Shown: in pieces, positions 24,030 through 36,075 of the stretch | Layout of the letters: each line of letters begins with the position of its first letter | Position numbering within the stretch: position 1 is the first letter of the stretch | Assembly (NCBI GenBank): GCA_002633005.1 | Contig: NMRA01000013.1 | Span: 168,033-232,032, forward strand | DNA from: Phoronis australis | Lineage: Eukaryota; Phoronida; Phoronidae | DNA length: 64,000 bases | Direction of reading: 5' to 3' | Notes under the pieces: generated by a model | Told to the model about the DNA's origin: nothing | Database searches by the model: none | Seen by the model: the letters and a program-made list of their open reading frames with translations, nothing else | Made by a program: the position numbers and the translations under genes

Positions 24030-25110
24030 CCAATCGCCCTATTTTCCTTTTTTTGAAATTGTATATCACTTGATGTAATTTGGGAAACAGGTGGGGAGGG
24101 GGCTCTAATTATGGTAGTAATTGCTGCTCATCATCTGTTTCTATTCTTTCTAATTGGTATACACTATACATGCTCGAACGAGCCCCCCATTCGGAGAAGT
24201 GGGCAAAAAGGTCCGCGCGTGAGAAACAAAAAGTCCGAGAAAATGAGACAAAAGTCCACTAAACAAGCACAAACGCGCAATTCACAGTGGTGCGCCCGTT
24301 TTTTTTTGTTTTTTTTTGTTTTTTAGTCCGCCGGCTATTTGTTACCAAACGGTCCACAACGTTAGGAATTCGACCCCTCATGTTGAAGGCTGGGTGCGCG
24401 CATGCTATAGGGGCTTCAGCGCCATCTATTGGAGGGTCACGACTCGAGGAATGGAACTATCTCTTTTCTATTTTTTCAATGATAGAGCCTTTCATTTTAC
24501 GGAGATCCTTTTCAGACAGGGTCCTCTCTTCAGCTGTAGGGTCTACCTGGGGCAATTGCTCATATTTACCCCTTACAAAAGGGGAAGTAAATAAAAGTCC
24601 AAACTGCGGCTCATAAAACCCACAGCATGATCATACAAAGCGAAGCAGTATCAAGACATGCACCCCAAACAACCAAAAATGAGAGATTATGTTGGAAAAC
24701 ACAATACCATAGACCGCCCTATTTGTGAGAGAATGGAAGTTTTAGATATTATTGACTTAAACAGAGACAGTATTCTCGGTAGTTATATAAAGATTAACAT
24801 GTTTAAACCTTTCCAAACGATTCTAAAATAGCGCTTCTTCGAAGATCGCTTTTAGGAAAGAAAGAATTGTTGATGGAAAGTGTTTTGTAGGGTTCGCACG
24901 TGACGGTCAGACCGGCTCGGCTGTAGGGAGTATCACTTTATAAGTCTGCATTGCAGTGTACATCAGGCTCAAAGTGAATGTACTAGCAATCGCAAACACA
25001 TATTTCAGCGAGTTTTGAATGTCAGATTTACTCGTAAACCCTACCACTGAAATGGACTGGAATTCACGTGGACACGAATAAATCTCGAAAAATTCTTGGG
25101 AAAGGGCCAT
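24030..25110 (+). repeat. Dispersed repeat family B, copy 2 (interrupted by family C)
   Basis: Co-linear with 11240-12160 but split by the family C insertion at about 24165-24400. After the insertion the match resumes (ATCTCTTTTCTATTTT, then AAGACATGCACCCCAAACAACC). The minus strand of its 3' part has a 68-codon frame (24907-25113) with one hydrophobic stretch; copy 1 has stops there, so it is probably not a gene. Confidence 0.55.
24165..24400 (-). repeat. Dispersed repeat family C, copy 2 (nested in family B)
   Basis: The complement matches 22500-22690. It lies inside family B sequence, so it inserted after family B did. T runs at 24300-24325 resemble the A run at about 22503-22513 of copy 1 seen from the other strand. 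Confidence 0.6.
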
Positions 25111-25114
25111 CACT

Positions 25115-27750
25115 AACCGTCCCTGGAATGTCAGATTAGGAAGCGAAAGTTCAACCTCTTCCTTGGTAGTAAAATTCGATTTTTATTCCGTCAAGTCTCC
25201 ACGCACGATAATGCAGTTCCACCTCTCTCAAAAAATTACTGGGAAGATATTCTACAGAACTGTGCTCAGTTGGCATATAACCTATCATCTCTGCAACGGT
25301 ATTAAATTTTCCAGCAATAGCGAAACGATCAAAAATATTATTTGGTTCAATTTTCGAATCTAGAGTTTGCCCAACAAAAGCGGGTTATTGTCTGTTAATA
25401 AATAGAAATTGAACTGCCAAAAATCCTTCTGTGCATGCCATGTCTGGAAAGCAGAAGTTGGCTGTGTACAGTTTAACTGTATCTCTTCCTGATAATACGT
25501 ACATTTAGGCTGTGGGCTATAAATTAATTTCTTGGGGTAGACCAGGTTTTACACTAGTAATAGATGTATCCATTACAAGTAGGTTCAGTAAGTCTGGTCT
25601 GCTTGTATTTGTGAATATGTTGTCGGTCAATGAGAAAAGTGCACGAGTTCGGCAATAGTCACACTCTTTAAAATCATGGTGGCCCCTGTAACATTGCTGC
25701 ATTATTGTTCAGCGGCTAAAAAATCTGCTGCGATTTCACTATGTAGCCCTTACACAACCAAGAATTGAAAAATATCTGATCTAAGGCATTAGTTTTGTAC
25801 TACAATTGTGGAGTTGGTACTGATAAATTGTCCTTCAGAATCTGTCCATCAATGACAAAAAAGTGGTGATTTTGGGCTGAAAACTGTCAATTTTGCGTTT
25901 TTGCCACCTTTTGGCAGAGCTTTGTTTCATTTTTCGATCGAATTCAATGGACCAAAAATACGATACAGAATTAAGCTTTTATCTTGTTTAGCGCTTTTGA
26001 GTTCTGACTCACAACTTTTCATTTTGTTTTCAGAGTCTTCGACAGAGTAGAAGAAATAAAGGTGCGCCAAGCAAAACCCAGCGAGAATGCTCATGTAACA
26101 ATTAAAGGAGAATGTCACCCGATAATGGATTTAATTAGTCTTTTTCACCGTCTTAATCGGTCTATATGCACATCACCTCGTATACGGTCGATCTTACCTC
26201 GCCGAGAGGTGTCGCGTTAACCTGTGAGGAAGAGAAACGACGCAGCGACATTTAGTGGTTCTTCTGGACTCCTATCTTTTGCGTGATATTTCATACATCT
26301 TTTTAGCAGCTTTGGCTAAATTACGTTACTCCAACCATAACTTGATGACAGAGAAAGGTAGACATGGCTCTTGTGGACCAAAAATGTGTTGTTTCTGTGT
26401 GTCCATAATTGAAGATGAATACCATATGTGTTTGTAAAAAATACTGTTCTCTGAGAACTGCATTTATACCTGAGTGGTGCTGGCGTAAACCAAATACAGT
26501 GTAAACATAAATTTGTAAAGCTCAGAAATTTGTATTTCACGCCACTGCCCTCAGGGAAAAGCTGCTCAGCGTTATCCTGTAAATTTTATGCAACATGTGG
26601 GCCAAGGCCTTAAATTTTGAAATAAATAGATAGAAAGAGATAGATAGAAATACCTCGTAATTATGCTACAAATGAATAGTTTACCTGTGAAATATTTATC
26701 AATTCGTCAATTACAACCAAACGAATATAGGGTTGCCGAGATTTACACAGCATTATTTTGTTTCAGACAGCTGAATGGGAAAGTCGTATTTAGTATTTGT
26801 TTATTAGGCCACAACCGGGTTTGGTATCCTTTTAAGGGATGCACCTCACTCAGAAAAATGAACTACAGTCTTAATTATCTATGCTTCTGTTGTTTTACCC
26901 ATGATGCATTCATTGGTTAAATGCTTTAGTCGTCCAACTTGAGTGCGTTAGTTCAAATGTTTATCCATTCATACACAAATCAGGGCAAAACTGTACGCCA
27001 ATGTGTGTATGTTCGGAAAACGTTCCGAATATAGGCCCGTGACCTACTTTGAAACCACGGTAGTGTTTTTTTTTTTCTAGATCTGGGGTTTCCCAAAATC
27101 GTGAATGGTATCAGCGAACGTGGTTTCATTTACTTACATGTGTGTACTGTCACTCATCAAGTCAGATCAGTCTGTGCTTTTAAATGTCCGATTTTAATCA
27201 CCCTGTCTCTGCAACTAAGCAAACACTGATCACGACCTACATGTATTTAAGTGCTTCTTCCGACGGTGCTGTTGAGGCTTCTGTTTCCGAAAGTACACCG
27301 GGGTTACTTTTGGAGTACCAGAAAGGTAATTGTGTCGTTTATTCCAGGAACGATTTTTTTTCCATAATTTACAGGCGTAAAATGCTAATGATTGCTTCTT
27401 CATCATTATTTAGTCCAGTCAGATTCAGTAGACAACCTGCAGCACTATAAATAGTGACCTGTGGATACACCAGGTGGCGCGAGTGCGACAAGAGTCCTCG
27501 TTTCCAGCCTTTGTTAGCAAATGAGTCCGGCAAATATCTCGAATACGAGATGGCCATTTGGTCAAATTTCACCGTACTAAACTGCGATCTGATTTGTTCC
27601 TGTATTTTAAAATTTCAGTTTCTCTCTATTTTTCTCCCCTTTTTCTTTAATTTTTTGAGACAACGTATTCCTTCACTCTGTTTCTTGGGCCGGTAATCTT
27701 TATAAAATACGAAAACAGAACCTCAGTTGCCCTGTGACGGTTCTGATCGC
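25115..27750. other. Intergenic, no gene seen
   Basis: No recognisable gene. A short GATA/GAAA-type microsatellite sits at about 26625-26650. Frames of 60-88 codons have no family similarity or supporting splice sites. Confidence 0.45.
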
Positions 27751-27757
27751 CGGAGTG

Positions 27758-27824
27758 CATGGGCGGCGCACCATAGGGGGCTGGGGGCTTTAGACCCCAG
27801 TTTTTCAGTGCTGCGCCGCCCATG
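27758..27824 (+). mobile_element. 67-bp palindromic element, CATGGGCGG family, cleanest copy
   Basis: Begins CATGGGCGGCGCACCATAG and ends CAGTGCTGCGCCGCCCATG; the outer 13 bases are perfect inverted repeats. Flanked by GAGTG on both sides (27753-27757 and 27825-27829), a perfect 5-bp target-site duplication. The interior has GGGGGCTGGGGGCT and GACCCCAG arms, so the whole element can fold into one hairpin. Confidence 0.8.
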
Positions 27825-27834
27825 GAGTGGCATT

Positions 27835-30800
27835 GTGATCAGTGGGTATATTAATCACAACCCGCGTTCATCATCTGACCGGATTATAACTCACTGAAAT
27901 AGCATTTTACGTTTGACTTCAACTTTGATTGGCCTATCGCCGGCCAAACTCATCATTGAGATCTGATTTGATCACCGTACTCAAATGCTAATAGAGGCTG
28001 TATGCCAGACCACACGGATCCTGGGATGCGTTCCGTGAGGCAAGACAATCGCGAAAACACAAGATCACGCAAGTTATTTTAATTGCGAGGATATAGCAAA
28101 GGGTGGTCGCACACGTTGGATTCTTAATTAGCAAGCAAGTGTTGTTGTCTACCCATTCAGATAACCCAACGAATGCCCAATCTTCACCAGGACCAGTAAG
28201 TGAATATCAACTCTGCCATTTCTCACCGTCACTAAACTAATACAGGTAACCATGCAGTGAACCACAAAACGCATAAAATAGGCATTCCGTGTATTATTAA
28301 TGAGCTCATTTTTCGGGAACTTTCTTTTCAGGAATTTGTCATTAAACGTTTTGATTGAAGGCATTTTACAGTACAAATTATGACTAGCACTTTAAGAAAC
28401 GCACGTTTAAGTATTTCCGGCTTGCGTTGCCACGCAGACACGTAATGTGATTAATGTTCTATTTTTTTGATATTTGGAAGACGTGTACTTTATAGTTGTG
28501 TTCATACATTATGCTTAACATACAGACAACAAATTGACTGACACTTGTACCTGGTGTTCAAGACAAAATACGTTTTGGGAATGAAACCGCTTTTCTAGGG
28601 TCGTGCAAAAATGTCACCCACAAGATAATGAAGCGAGCAAAATAATATTTTTTTCATGTAACGTTTTTACCGTTCACCGTGATTTGGGCCAAAACATGAG
28701 AAACAGGCCTTTGCCTTAAAATTTGAAAAAAAAATATATGACTGATGTTTCTTAAATGTATTAAGTAGATTAGTTATGTATTCGTGTCACTAGTTATTGC
28801 TCTACACAATCATGTATACAGGCAATATAACAACATCGTTCACTGCATTGTTCAACTGTTGTGAACACGTTCAGTTAAAAATAGTGTTGAATCATATCTA
28901 TTTCTTGATTTTGTCTTCAGGTGAAGTGAACTTTCATATCAAAATCTACGGTCAGCAAAGAGAAAATTTAAAGGCTTTCAAACCTCAGTGAAGCCACTTT
29001 TTGATAATTTTGACATCCAGTACTCCACCATCTGCCTCTGTAAGAATTCCGCACAATGGACTAAAAAAAAACTCATTGAACAAGCCAAGCTGTCTAAAAC
29101 AGCAATAAAAGTGAAAAAAAACTGTGAAGGCCCGCCCCCCCCCACCTCGACCACTACGTAGTACATGTAGACGGTGGGTCGTGTTGGAACACTGGATTAA
29201 TCATAAAAACACCTAGGAATTGTGCTGACTGGCATCTGTCGTGAGACCTTCAATGTACATAAATCAAGTATGACTCGCATTAAGAACTCGTAAACTTTTA
29301 AATGAATGCCGCGACAAAGAAACAACAAAGTTTTGTACTACCACTTGGTGGTTTGATTCTCAAAATCTACATGTAGTCTCTAAACCCATTTTATTCTTTT
29401 TTCGATTATGAAAATATGGTCATTACTTTTCGAATAAATTATCGAATGAAAGGTCGGTTGTTGGTCTGCACTACTCGGAATGAAATGTCGCTTTACAAAC
29501 TTTATTCACACTCGAGAAGAGACATTAGTCATGTTTTAACAGTTTATGACCCTTAACCTCGTTTTAGAGACTCTTTTATAGTTTTTTGTGCGTAGCTGCG
29601 TTAGTTTACTCTGACTACACACGCATGAATTAATTTTTGAACAGTTTGTTTGTTGTCGTAACTCATTAGAGTTCGCGTGATTTCCTTTGAATAACAAATT
29701 GTCCTCTGTCGAACTATTTGCTCCGAAAACATTTTGGGCCAAGCTACGGAGAAAGGAAAGCAAAGGCTGGTTGTTAGCGGCTGATCGCCAGTTGGAAACA
29801 GGTGTAGGAGGACCAGAACTGATAGTGCAGACGCATAAATTATCGTGCATGAAGAGCGACCAGTTTCATTTCTTAAGCGAGAAAACTGAAGCAGGCCTAC
29901 GAATGTAGATATAACATTTCATGAAGGTACGAAGGATTATGGTGTATAACATTTTACAACGGGAAATATTTTGCAGCGGAAATTAACGAATTGATCCTTC
30001 AACACAACGACCGTATCTATAAACATCAAATACGGAGACTTGTCTCAGAGGTAATCAAACTCATAAATGAGCGGATGCGAGTACGGAGCACGGTCAACGC
30101 TACACTTATGATCGTGGATTTCATGAATGAAGCGCTGAAAAGATTAGAATGAAAAGTAGAGAGGAGAAAGAAACACTTTTTCAGTTAACCAATGTTTACG
30201 TGGAAGCGGAGCCAGACATTCAGTAAGTTTCGGAGATGGCTCACTACCAAGGATCATCGCTCAAGTTAGTGAACAATTAAGTAATGAACAACGTTTCATG
30301 GCATGCCAACAGATTCAAGCTAGACACACTACGGAGTCGACACTCGCAACGTGCTTTCAAAGGCAATTCTATTCGTTTCGGTCGATCTGCATTGCATGCG
30401 TACTGTAACTAAACAGTATCACTTTGATATTTGAAAACCACGGAGAAGTGAAATGAACCAAGAAGGTTTAGTGCCAAGGATAGTGTCATGTTTGAGATTT
30501 TATTTTTTTACGCGCACAGACGTTAGCGGAGCAACTTATTCAAACATTTCGTATGATACCGTAGAACCACTGTCCCCACGAGTTCACGAGTAATATCGAT
30601 AAACCAAAAATAAAGAGACCCGTTTTATATTCCATGGATGGTTGCTAGTGAAACGTCTCTAAGGACAGGTGAAATTCAATATACATTGTGAAACGGCTCT
30701 CACGTGTACAAATGTTTGAACTGGTTAATCGAAACGTGTTAATTAAACTTTTCAATTGTATTGACGTTTATACGTGCATAGGCCTGTGTCTTTTGAGATT

Positions 30801-30935
30801 AACAGGGAAATGGATATTTATCAGATCTCCTTGAAGATTGATGGTCAAACAGAGAATTGACAAACACCTGGAACTCAAGGATCTGTACAAATCAAACTTA
30901 CGTTCATATCGTTGATACGACATTATTTTTCTCGA
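27835..30935. other. Intergenic, no gene seen; probable 5' region of the gene at 30943
   Basis: No coding region recognised. The last bases before 30943 read ATTATTTTTCTCGACTGCAG, a good 3' splice acceptor, so a non-coding first exon of the downstream gene probably lies somewhere in this stretch. I could not place it. A C run sits at about 29135-29150. Confidence 0.4.
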
Positions 30936-30942
30936 CTGCAGA

Positions 30943-32277
30943 ATGAACGCACCTAATCCTTATCAGAGTAAGTTAAATCAGAAAAGACGGTCGCTTCAAA
31001 GAGGCGAGTGTGAGATGTCTGTGATTTTCCGCAATAAATTCGAGAGTATGAGGTTGGGTGAGAGAGTTCAGCAGCTTGACCAACTCAGGAAAGAAACGAG
31101 AGAAGACCAAATTGAAAGATCGCTTCAGATGAAGAGAGATTTTATGAAGGTGTATGAAAACACCGGTTACAGTGAGGATGGAATGGAAGTTGGGAATGAA
31201 CACCTTGACCACCAGGCGATGATAGAGATGAAGATGTACGTGAAACCATGGAAACTATTCAATCATGTGTCAGAGGAAGATCTTATTGGGGGAGCAATGC
31301 ATCGTTTTAATTCAGACTATGGGTTAAAAAGCTTACAGCGTTTAAACAACCATAGTCGCTTACCGTCGAGCCGAGCGAAACCGGAAATGGCCTCAGAGGG
31401 TACCGAACAACAAAAAGTGACACACATGGTTACCAGACGGCAATCATGCGTAACCAGTGACAGTAAAAACGTTAAGTCTGTTACCACCGTTGCAACTACG
31501 GAAGAACACACTAACGTCAAGGCAAAGTCTTCAAGGAGTGGTATGACACCATCTGCCACTAGCATTACCCAATTTCTTGCGAAGGCCTCCACTTCCAGTC
31601 ATTCCAAAATCAAGAGTAAGCGGCATCCAAACGGTCTAAAATACAGTGACGATGTCAATAATAACGCCATAACTGAAATGCATGAGCAAAGAAAGAAAAA
31701 TGGGAGAATTCAAAACACATTTGAGTTAGGAAGCCAGAGTGTATGTGAAACCTCATTTGGAAAAGTCCACAGGCCTCAAACAGTTTCTACAGCACCACGG
31801 GCACTCAAAAAAGCGAACGTTGTGAAGCGCCCTCACACAGTTCCTGCGGGAATGGGGCGATTGGCGGGAAAAAAAGACGACGATGACAGCGAGGTAGACG
31901 GCACTCTCTCACTGAAGCCTCCTGTAAAGGTTAAAAAAGGCGGCAATTGGTTAAACTTAGATTTCTATGTAAAACCCCAGGACAGATATAAACTTGATTT
32001 GTTTATCTTAAAAAGACGAGAGAGACTGCGAAAGAAGCTTGTAATAGAAAAAGGACCCATCTCCGAGGCTGATGCCAATTCTCGCCTTGGAGTGGCTTCC
32101 TCCAAGTCCTGCCGGCAGAGGGAGCTAAAGCATCTTGTGGAAGAACACTCCAATAAAATTCGAAATCAGATGAAACCACCACCGCCAAAAAACTTTGATA
32201 ACGAAGTGAAGACATTTTTACAGAACATAGACCACTTAATTGAGAAACCGTCTTCCTCTTTAGATCATAACGGATGA
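30943..32277 (+). CDS. Unrecognised basic, mostly disordered 444-residue protein (single coding exon)
   Basis: The frame is open from ATG 30943 to TGA at 32275-32277. The ATG lies one base after a polypyrimidine tract and CAG (30922-30941), so an intron probably ends just before the start codon and the whole coding region lies in one exon. Residues about 15-70 are charged and likely form a helix or coiled coil (RNKFESMRLGERVQQLDQL). Residues about 130-300 are rich in S, T, K and N and look disordered. Two related motifs, RPQTVSTAP and RPHTVPAG, occur near residues 275-300. The C-terminal part has a denser block (GGNWLNLDFYVKPQDRY, then a Lys/Arg-rich helix). There is no signal peptide or membrane segment. 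I do not recognise a family. The composition would suit a cytoskeletal, ciliary or nuclear protein, but that is speculation. Confidence 0.7.
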   Translation: MNAPNPYQSKLNQKRRSLQRGECEMSVIFRNKFESMRLGERVQQLDQLRKETREDQIERSLQMKRDFMKVYENTGYSEDGMEVGNEHLDHQAMIEMKMYVKPWKLFNHVSEEDLIGGAMHRFNSDYGLKSLQRLNNHSRLPSSRAKPEMASEGTEQQKVTHMVTRRQSCVTSDSKNVKSVTTVATTEEHTNVKAKSSRSGMTPSATSITQFLAKASTSSHSKIKSKRHPNGLKYSDDVNNNAITEMHEQRKKNGRIQNTFELGSQSVCETSFGKVHRPQTVSTAPRALKKANVVKRPHTVPAGMGRLAGKKDDDDSEVDGTLSLKPPVKVKKGGNWLNLDFYVKPQDRYKLDLFILKRRERLRKKLVIEKGPISEADANSRLGVASSKSCRQRELKHLVEEHSNKIRNQMKPPPPKNFDNEVKTFLQNIDHLIEKPSSSLDHNG

Positions 32278-32279
32278 AG

Positions 32280-33300
32280 ATGAAATCCTATTGAGGAATT
32301 CATTATGTGTATAGGGGCTCATTAGAATGGTATGGATTTTTTGTGAGCAGAAAACAAAAGGTGCTAATTGTTTTGTAACAATTTCTAGAACGAGTGGTAT
32401 GTCTTAACCTTTCAGTTTACCCATGGATGAGTGTTATTTAAAGCGGATAAAAAACCAGTCCTCATGCCTTTCGTCATTTGATTACATTACTTTTAGTTAT
32501 AAAACTGGATCTCATCGGTCTCAATTTGTTCCTCACTCACATTAGAGCTGGCTTTTGGACTTTGAAAGGTTACCGACATTGCTTTTCACCAGGCTAAACA
32601 GGTTAGTCGCGGTGGGTCACTTTCACACGAGGCAGGCATGACTGCTCCAGTACACTTTTCATCGGCGTAAGGATAGAGACCGTAGTAAATCGAAACTTCC
32701 TTTATTTATCGGAACACAGCTTTATAGTCGCTTTAGCCGTGTATGAATCAAGTTATAATTTGCTTTGTTTCGATATTTAAAGCTGCAACCTGTCAAAAAT
32801 CAACATTTGCTTTAGACCACTTAGAGTTATGAAACGGGCCCTTTCTTAGACCTAGAAATGATCTGGTTTAGGGAAGAACTGATTCCACACTAAAAACTTT
32901 TTGGCTTGACCAGGCGGTTTACTTTATACGCTGAGCATAACCTGTTTCAAGCGTTAAGAAGGTGGCAGTTTCAAGAGTTAACAAGCTCAGAAATCATTTC
33001 AAATCCCAGCGAGTAAAACATCGAGACTTTTTATAGCGGTCAGCGATCTAAATCAAAAGACAGTAGCTGGCGAAAGCCGTGATTATAAGACCAGAGAAGA
33101 AATGAAGAAATGTTCATATCAATGCTGCATGACGCATTTTGGGGTGGAAGGAATAATGTTCATTTCTAGACGGAATTTTGTCCTGAATACGTATGCCTCG
33201 TTTGCCTATCCGAAATGCCTAATTAGGTCATTAATTTAAGTCAAAAGAAAATAAGTTCAAATTCACGATTTTCCAAAACGGATGAAAACTATATATGTAT
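32280..33300. other. Downstream and intergenic region, no gene seen
   Basis: Probable 3' untranslated region of the preceding gene, then AT-rich DNA. No AATAAA was found close to the stop. No repeat family identified. Confidence 0.4.
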
Positions 33301-33303
33301 ATA

Positions 33304-33462
33304 TATAGGTTATCCCACATACATAGGAATACTAGTGCCAAATCCTATCGAGAATTCTTTTCATCTGGGAATATCCCAACGAGACTGAGATGAAATGAAT
33401 TCTCGATAGCCTGAGGACATGGCAGCAGTATTCCTATGTAGGCCCATGTGGGATAACCTATA
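33304..33462. mobile_element. ~155-bp hairpin element with GGTTATCCCACAT inverted ends
   Basis: The left arm GGTTATCCCACAT then ACATAGGAATACT is mirrored by the right arm AGTATTCCTATGT then ATGTGGGATAACC. An inner arm TATCGAGAATTC pairs with GAATTCTCGATA. The loop (about 33360-33395) itself has ATCT...AGAT complementarity. Both ends abut TATA, which could be a TA-type target duplication of a Tc1/mariner-like MITE. No coding capacity. Confidence 0.6.
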
Positions 33463-34092
33463 CTCGGGAGCCCAATGGTCGTCCGCCTAAGCATAAAACC
33501 GGCTTGTTGTTATTCCAATTCAAAGTTATGCTCTGCATAGAACTTGATTTGACTCTCACAAATCCATAGTATTAGTTGATTCAAAAGTTTTCTTTTATTT
33601 ATGCCCAGTTGTTTGAACTGTGCATTGCTTTTCGGCAGCCATTTTATAATGACTCCTATAGTCGTCATATGCTGCCGCCTTTTGAAAGAACAGAAAATAG
33701 TGGAAAGTGGTTTACAGCAATTCTACTTCAACTACAAACTGTTTTACTAGTATGATATCGATTTTTAAATCGATTAAAATCGATTCAGAATTTCAGTTCT
33801 GGAAAATAAATCGAGACTGTTTTATTCCAGATAGACCTTACTTATTTTCTATTTGTGACCTCTTTATTTGACTTTTTGCTGTTGCTGTTCTTAATAACAC
33901 TTATCTCTGCTGTCTTTTTTTTCTTTTCAGTTTTTCTTCATTCTCTGTTATCACCTTGTCAGACAAAACAGAACTGTAACCCTTTGAGTCTTTGTCGGTG
34001 CAAGTTGATCATTGAACCTCGATACATTTGTTCTAATAAATTACAAAATATCGTATTATTTGATTTTTTCTCGCCTTTAACAGGCTTCTGCA

Positions 34093-34113
34093 ATCATAAA
34101 TAAATAAATAAAT
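34093..34113 (+). repeat. (AAAT)n microsatellite
   Basis: Five near-perfect AAAT repeats starting in CATAAATAAATAAATAAATA. Confidence 0.7.
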
Positions 34114-34736
34114 ACCCAAGTTGTATTTGCACTTTATTGCTCAATCTCTTCTTTTATTTTTGATTATGTCATGCTGTGTTGTATGTAATAATGCAATATA
34201 GTGAAATAAAGTCAATGTTTTACTTTATTGGTGGCCATTCTCTATCAATTCAAGTTTCTAATTTTCTTCAAATAAATTCAAAATGCTTTAACCAAAAATT
34301 TCAACATAAATGTTGAGCTCAGTACTTTGTTTTGCTATAAAAAACAAGTGGACAATATTTTGATGACCAAGGCGTTAGCCGAAACTGTTAAGCACTCAGC
34401 GTGTTCCATTTGTCTGCTGCGTTTTTCCTTTGGCCTAACGGGTGTCGGTTAGTGCCTGGGACAAATAGATACATTGCATAAACAATCTCTGAGTTGTTTT
34501 TTGTTCTGTCTGAAGAAAATTTAATTTCGAAAATATCTTCTTAAAATGAACAAAAAAGTACATTAGCAAAATCTACAAGTTTTTAAGTGGTCTCAAGAAA
34601 ACAGTCGGTAAATGCATTAACTTTAGTCTCAGTTCTTCCATGCGCGTATCTCCCGAGAGGTTAGTACCTAACGTGTAGACGAGCACTCCAAATTGGAACG
34701 CTAAGTCCCGTGTGGCTGCGCTGCACGCGAAAGAAG

Positions 34737-34770
34737 ATGGCGGATGACCTTTGGAGCCTGACGACGATAG
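34737..34770 (+). other. Possible first exon or short ORF in a GC-richer patch
   Basis: AAGATGGCGGATGACC, a YY1/Kozak-like start context, opens a short frame (MADDLWSLTTI) that meets a GT at 34771. A strong acceptor, TTATTTTTCTGCAG, lies at about 34964-34978. Joining them gives only about 22 codons before a stop, so either the exon is chance, the RNA is non-coding, or another exon intervenes. Confidence 0.2.
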
Positions 34771-35567
34771 GTATCCGGACTATATATTTATCTTTCATAC
34801 CAAAACAGCTACATCGTGTCAAATTAATAGAAATTCATGAACAAAAACTGATTTTTTTTATCGCATCTCCTTAATCGCCGTTCTAGTTATGACTTTATAA
34901 TAGTTAACACTTCACTTTCACTGCTACAAATGTACAGCAAAATTGACCAGGGCTCATACGGCTTATTTTTCTGCAGGTTGGGTTCTGATCGAGGAAAGGC
35001 ATATGATATGAAATCTAACAACTCTACGGCAGCTTGAATATGAATGATGTGATCAACAATATTACAAGCAGACTGTTCATGCTTAGACGACTACAGCATA
35101 ATTGACTACAAATCTAACGCTAAAATGTAAAATAGTTATAAATTACATAACTGCGTGCTACCAGAAAGAGTGTCTTCCTGGTTTTACATATAAACAGCTA
35201 AGTGAAATTGACTTATTCCAAAACGTATGAATTGTAGGTGAAAATTTGAACATAAATTCATTTATAGCACAACAATGAGTTTTCGTATAGTCAATTTAGA
35301 ACATTGAAAATCAAAAATACATGTAGTGCAATGAGCGCTGACACATGTATAACAGTAAACTAGAATATACATGATGTCTTTATGAAATGAATAGCATTTA
35401 AAAGTCCACCACAGGAGAGCGGTATACATTGGAGCACAGATAGGCAAGAGTTCTCATAGGGAATTTTCTGAAAGAATTGGCATGATAATATAGTTTCCTC
35501 CATTGCCGTAAGATGTCAGAGGCGCCAGCCAAGGAACTATTTTTGATATGACCCAAATATTGTATAA

Positions 35568-36027
35568 CCTTTAAAGAGGTTCTACATTCAAACAAAAATT
35601 AGGTAATATAGAGCGAATGAGGCCACTGTTCAGTTACAAATCAAAGCACTCTTGATAGATTTATGCTACAAGTTTACATAGACAAGCAACTACGGGTGAA
35701 AACAACAAATTCGTCAGCATGAACATAAGATGNATTACAACGATTTTTTTCAAACTTTTTGCACAAGTTGAAAGTTAATAACTTTTTGAACTCCATATCA
35801 CATCAAAAAACCGGCTTAAACGGCGTTAAGAGGTTTTTTTCTTCTATAACTCGGACCATAGGCCTTTAAAGAGGTTCTACATTCAAACAAAAATTAGGTA
35901 ATATAGAGCGAATGAGGCCACTGTTCAGTTACAAATCAAAGCACTCTTGATAGATTTATGCTACAAGTTTACATAGACAAGCAACTACGGGTGAAAACAA
36001 CAAATTCGTCAGCATGAACATAAGATG
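35568..36027 (+). repeat. Exact 165-bp direct duplication beside an N
   Basis: 35568-35732 is repeated as 35863-36027 with no difference that I can see. The first copy ends directly at the single N at 35733, and 130 bp of other sequence separates the copies. Perfect identity next to an ambiguous base suggests an assembly join or a very recent duplication. Confidence 0.85.
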
Positions 36028-36075
36028 ATTACTATAAAGCAGAGAGAAAAACGAATGTCTTCTTGGCAAGAGATA

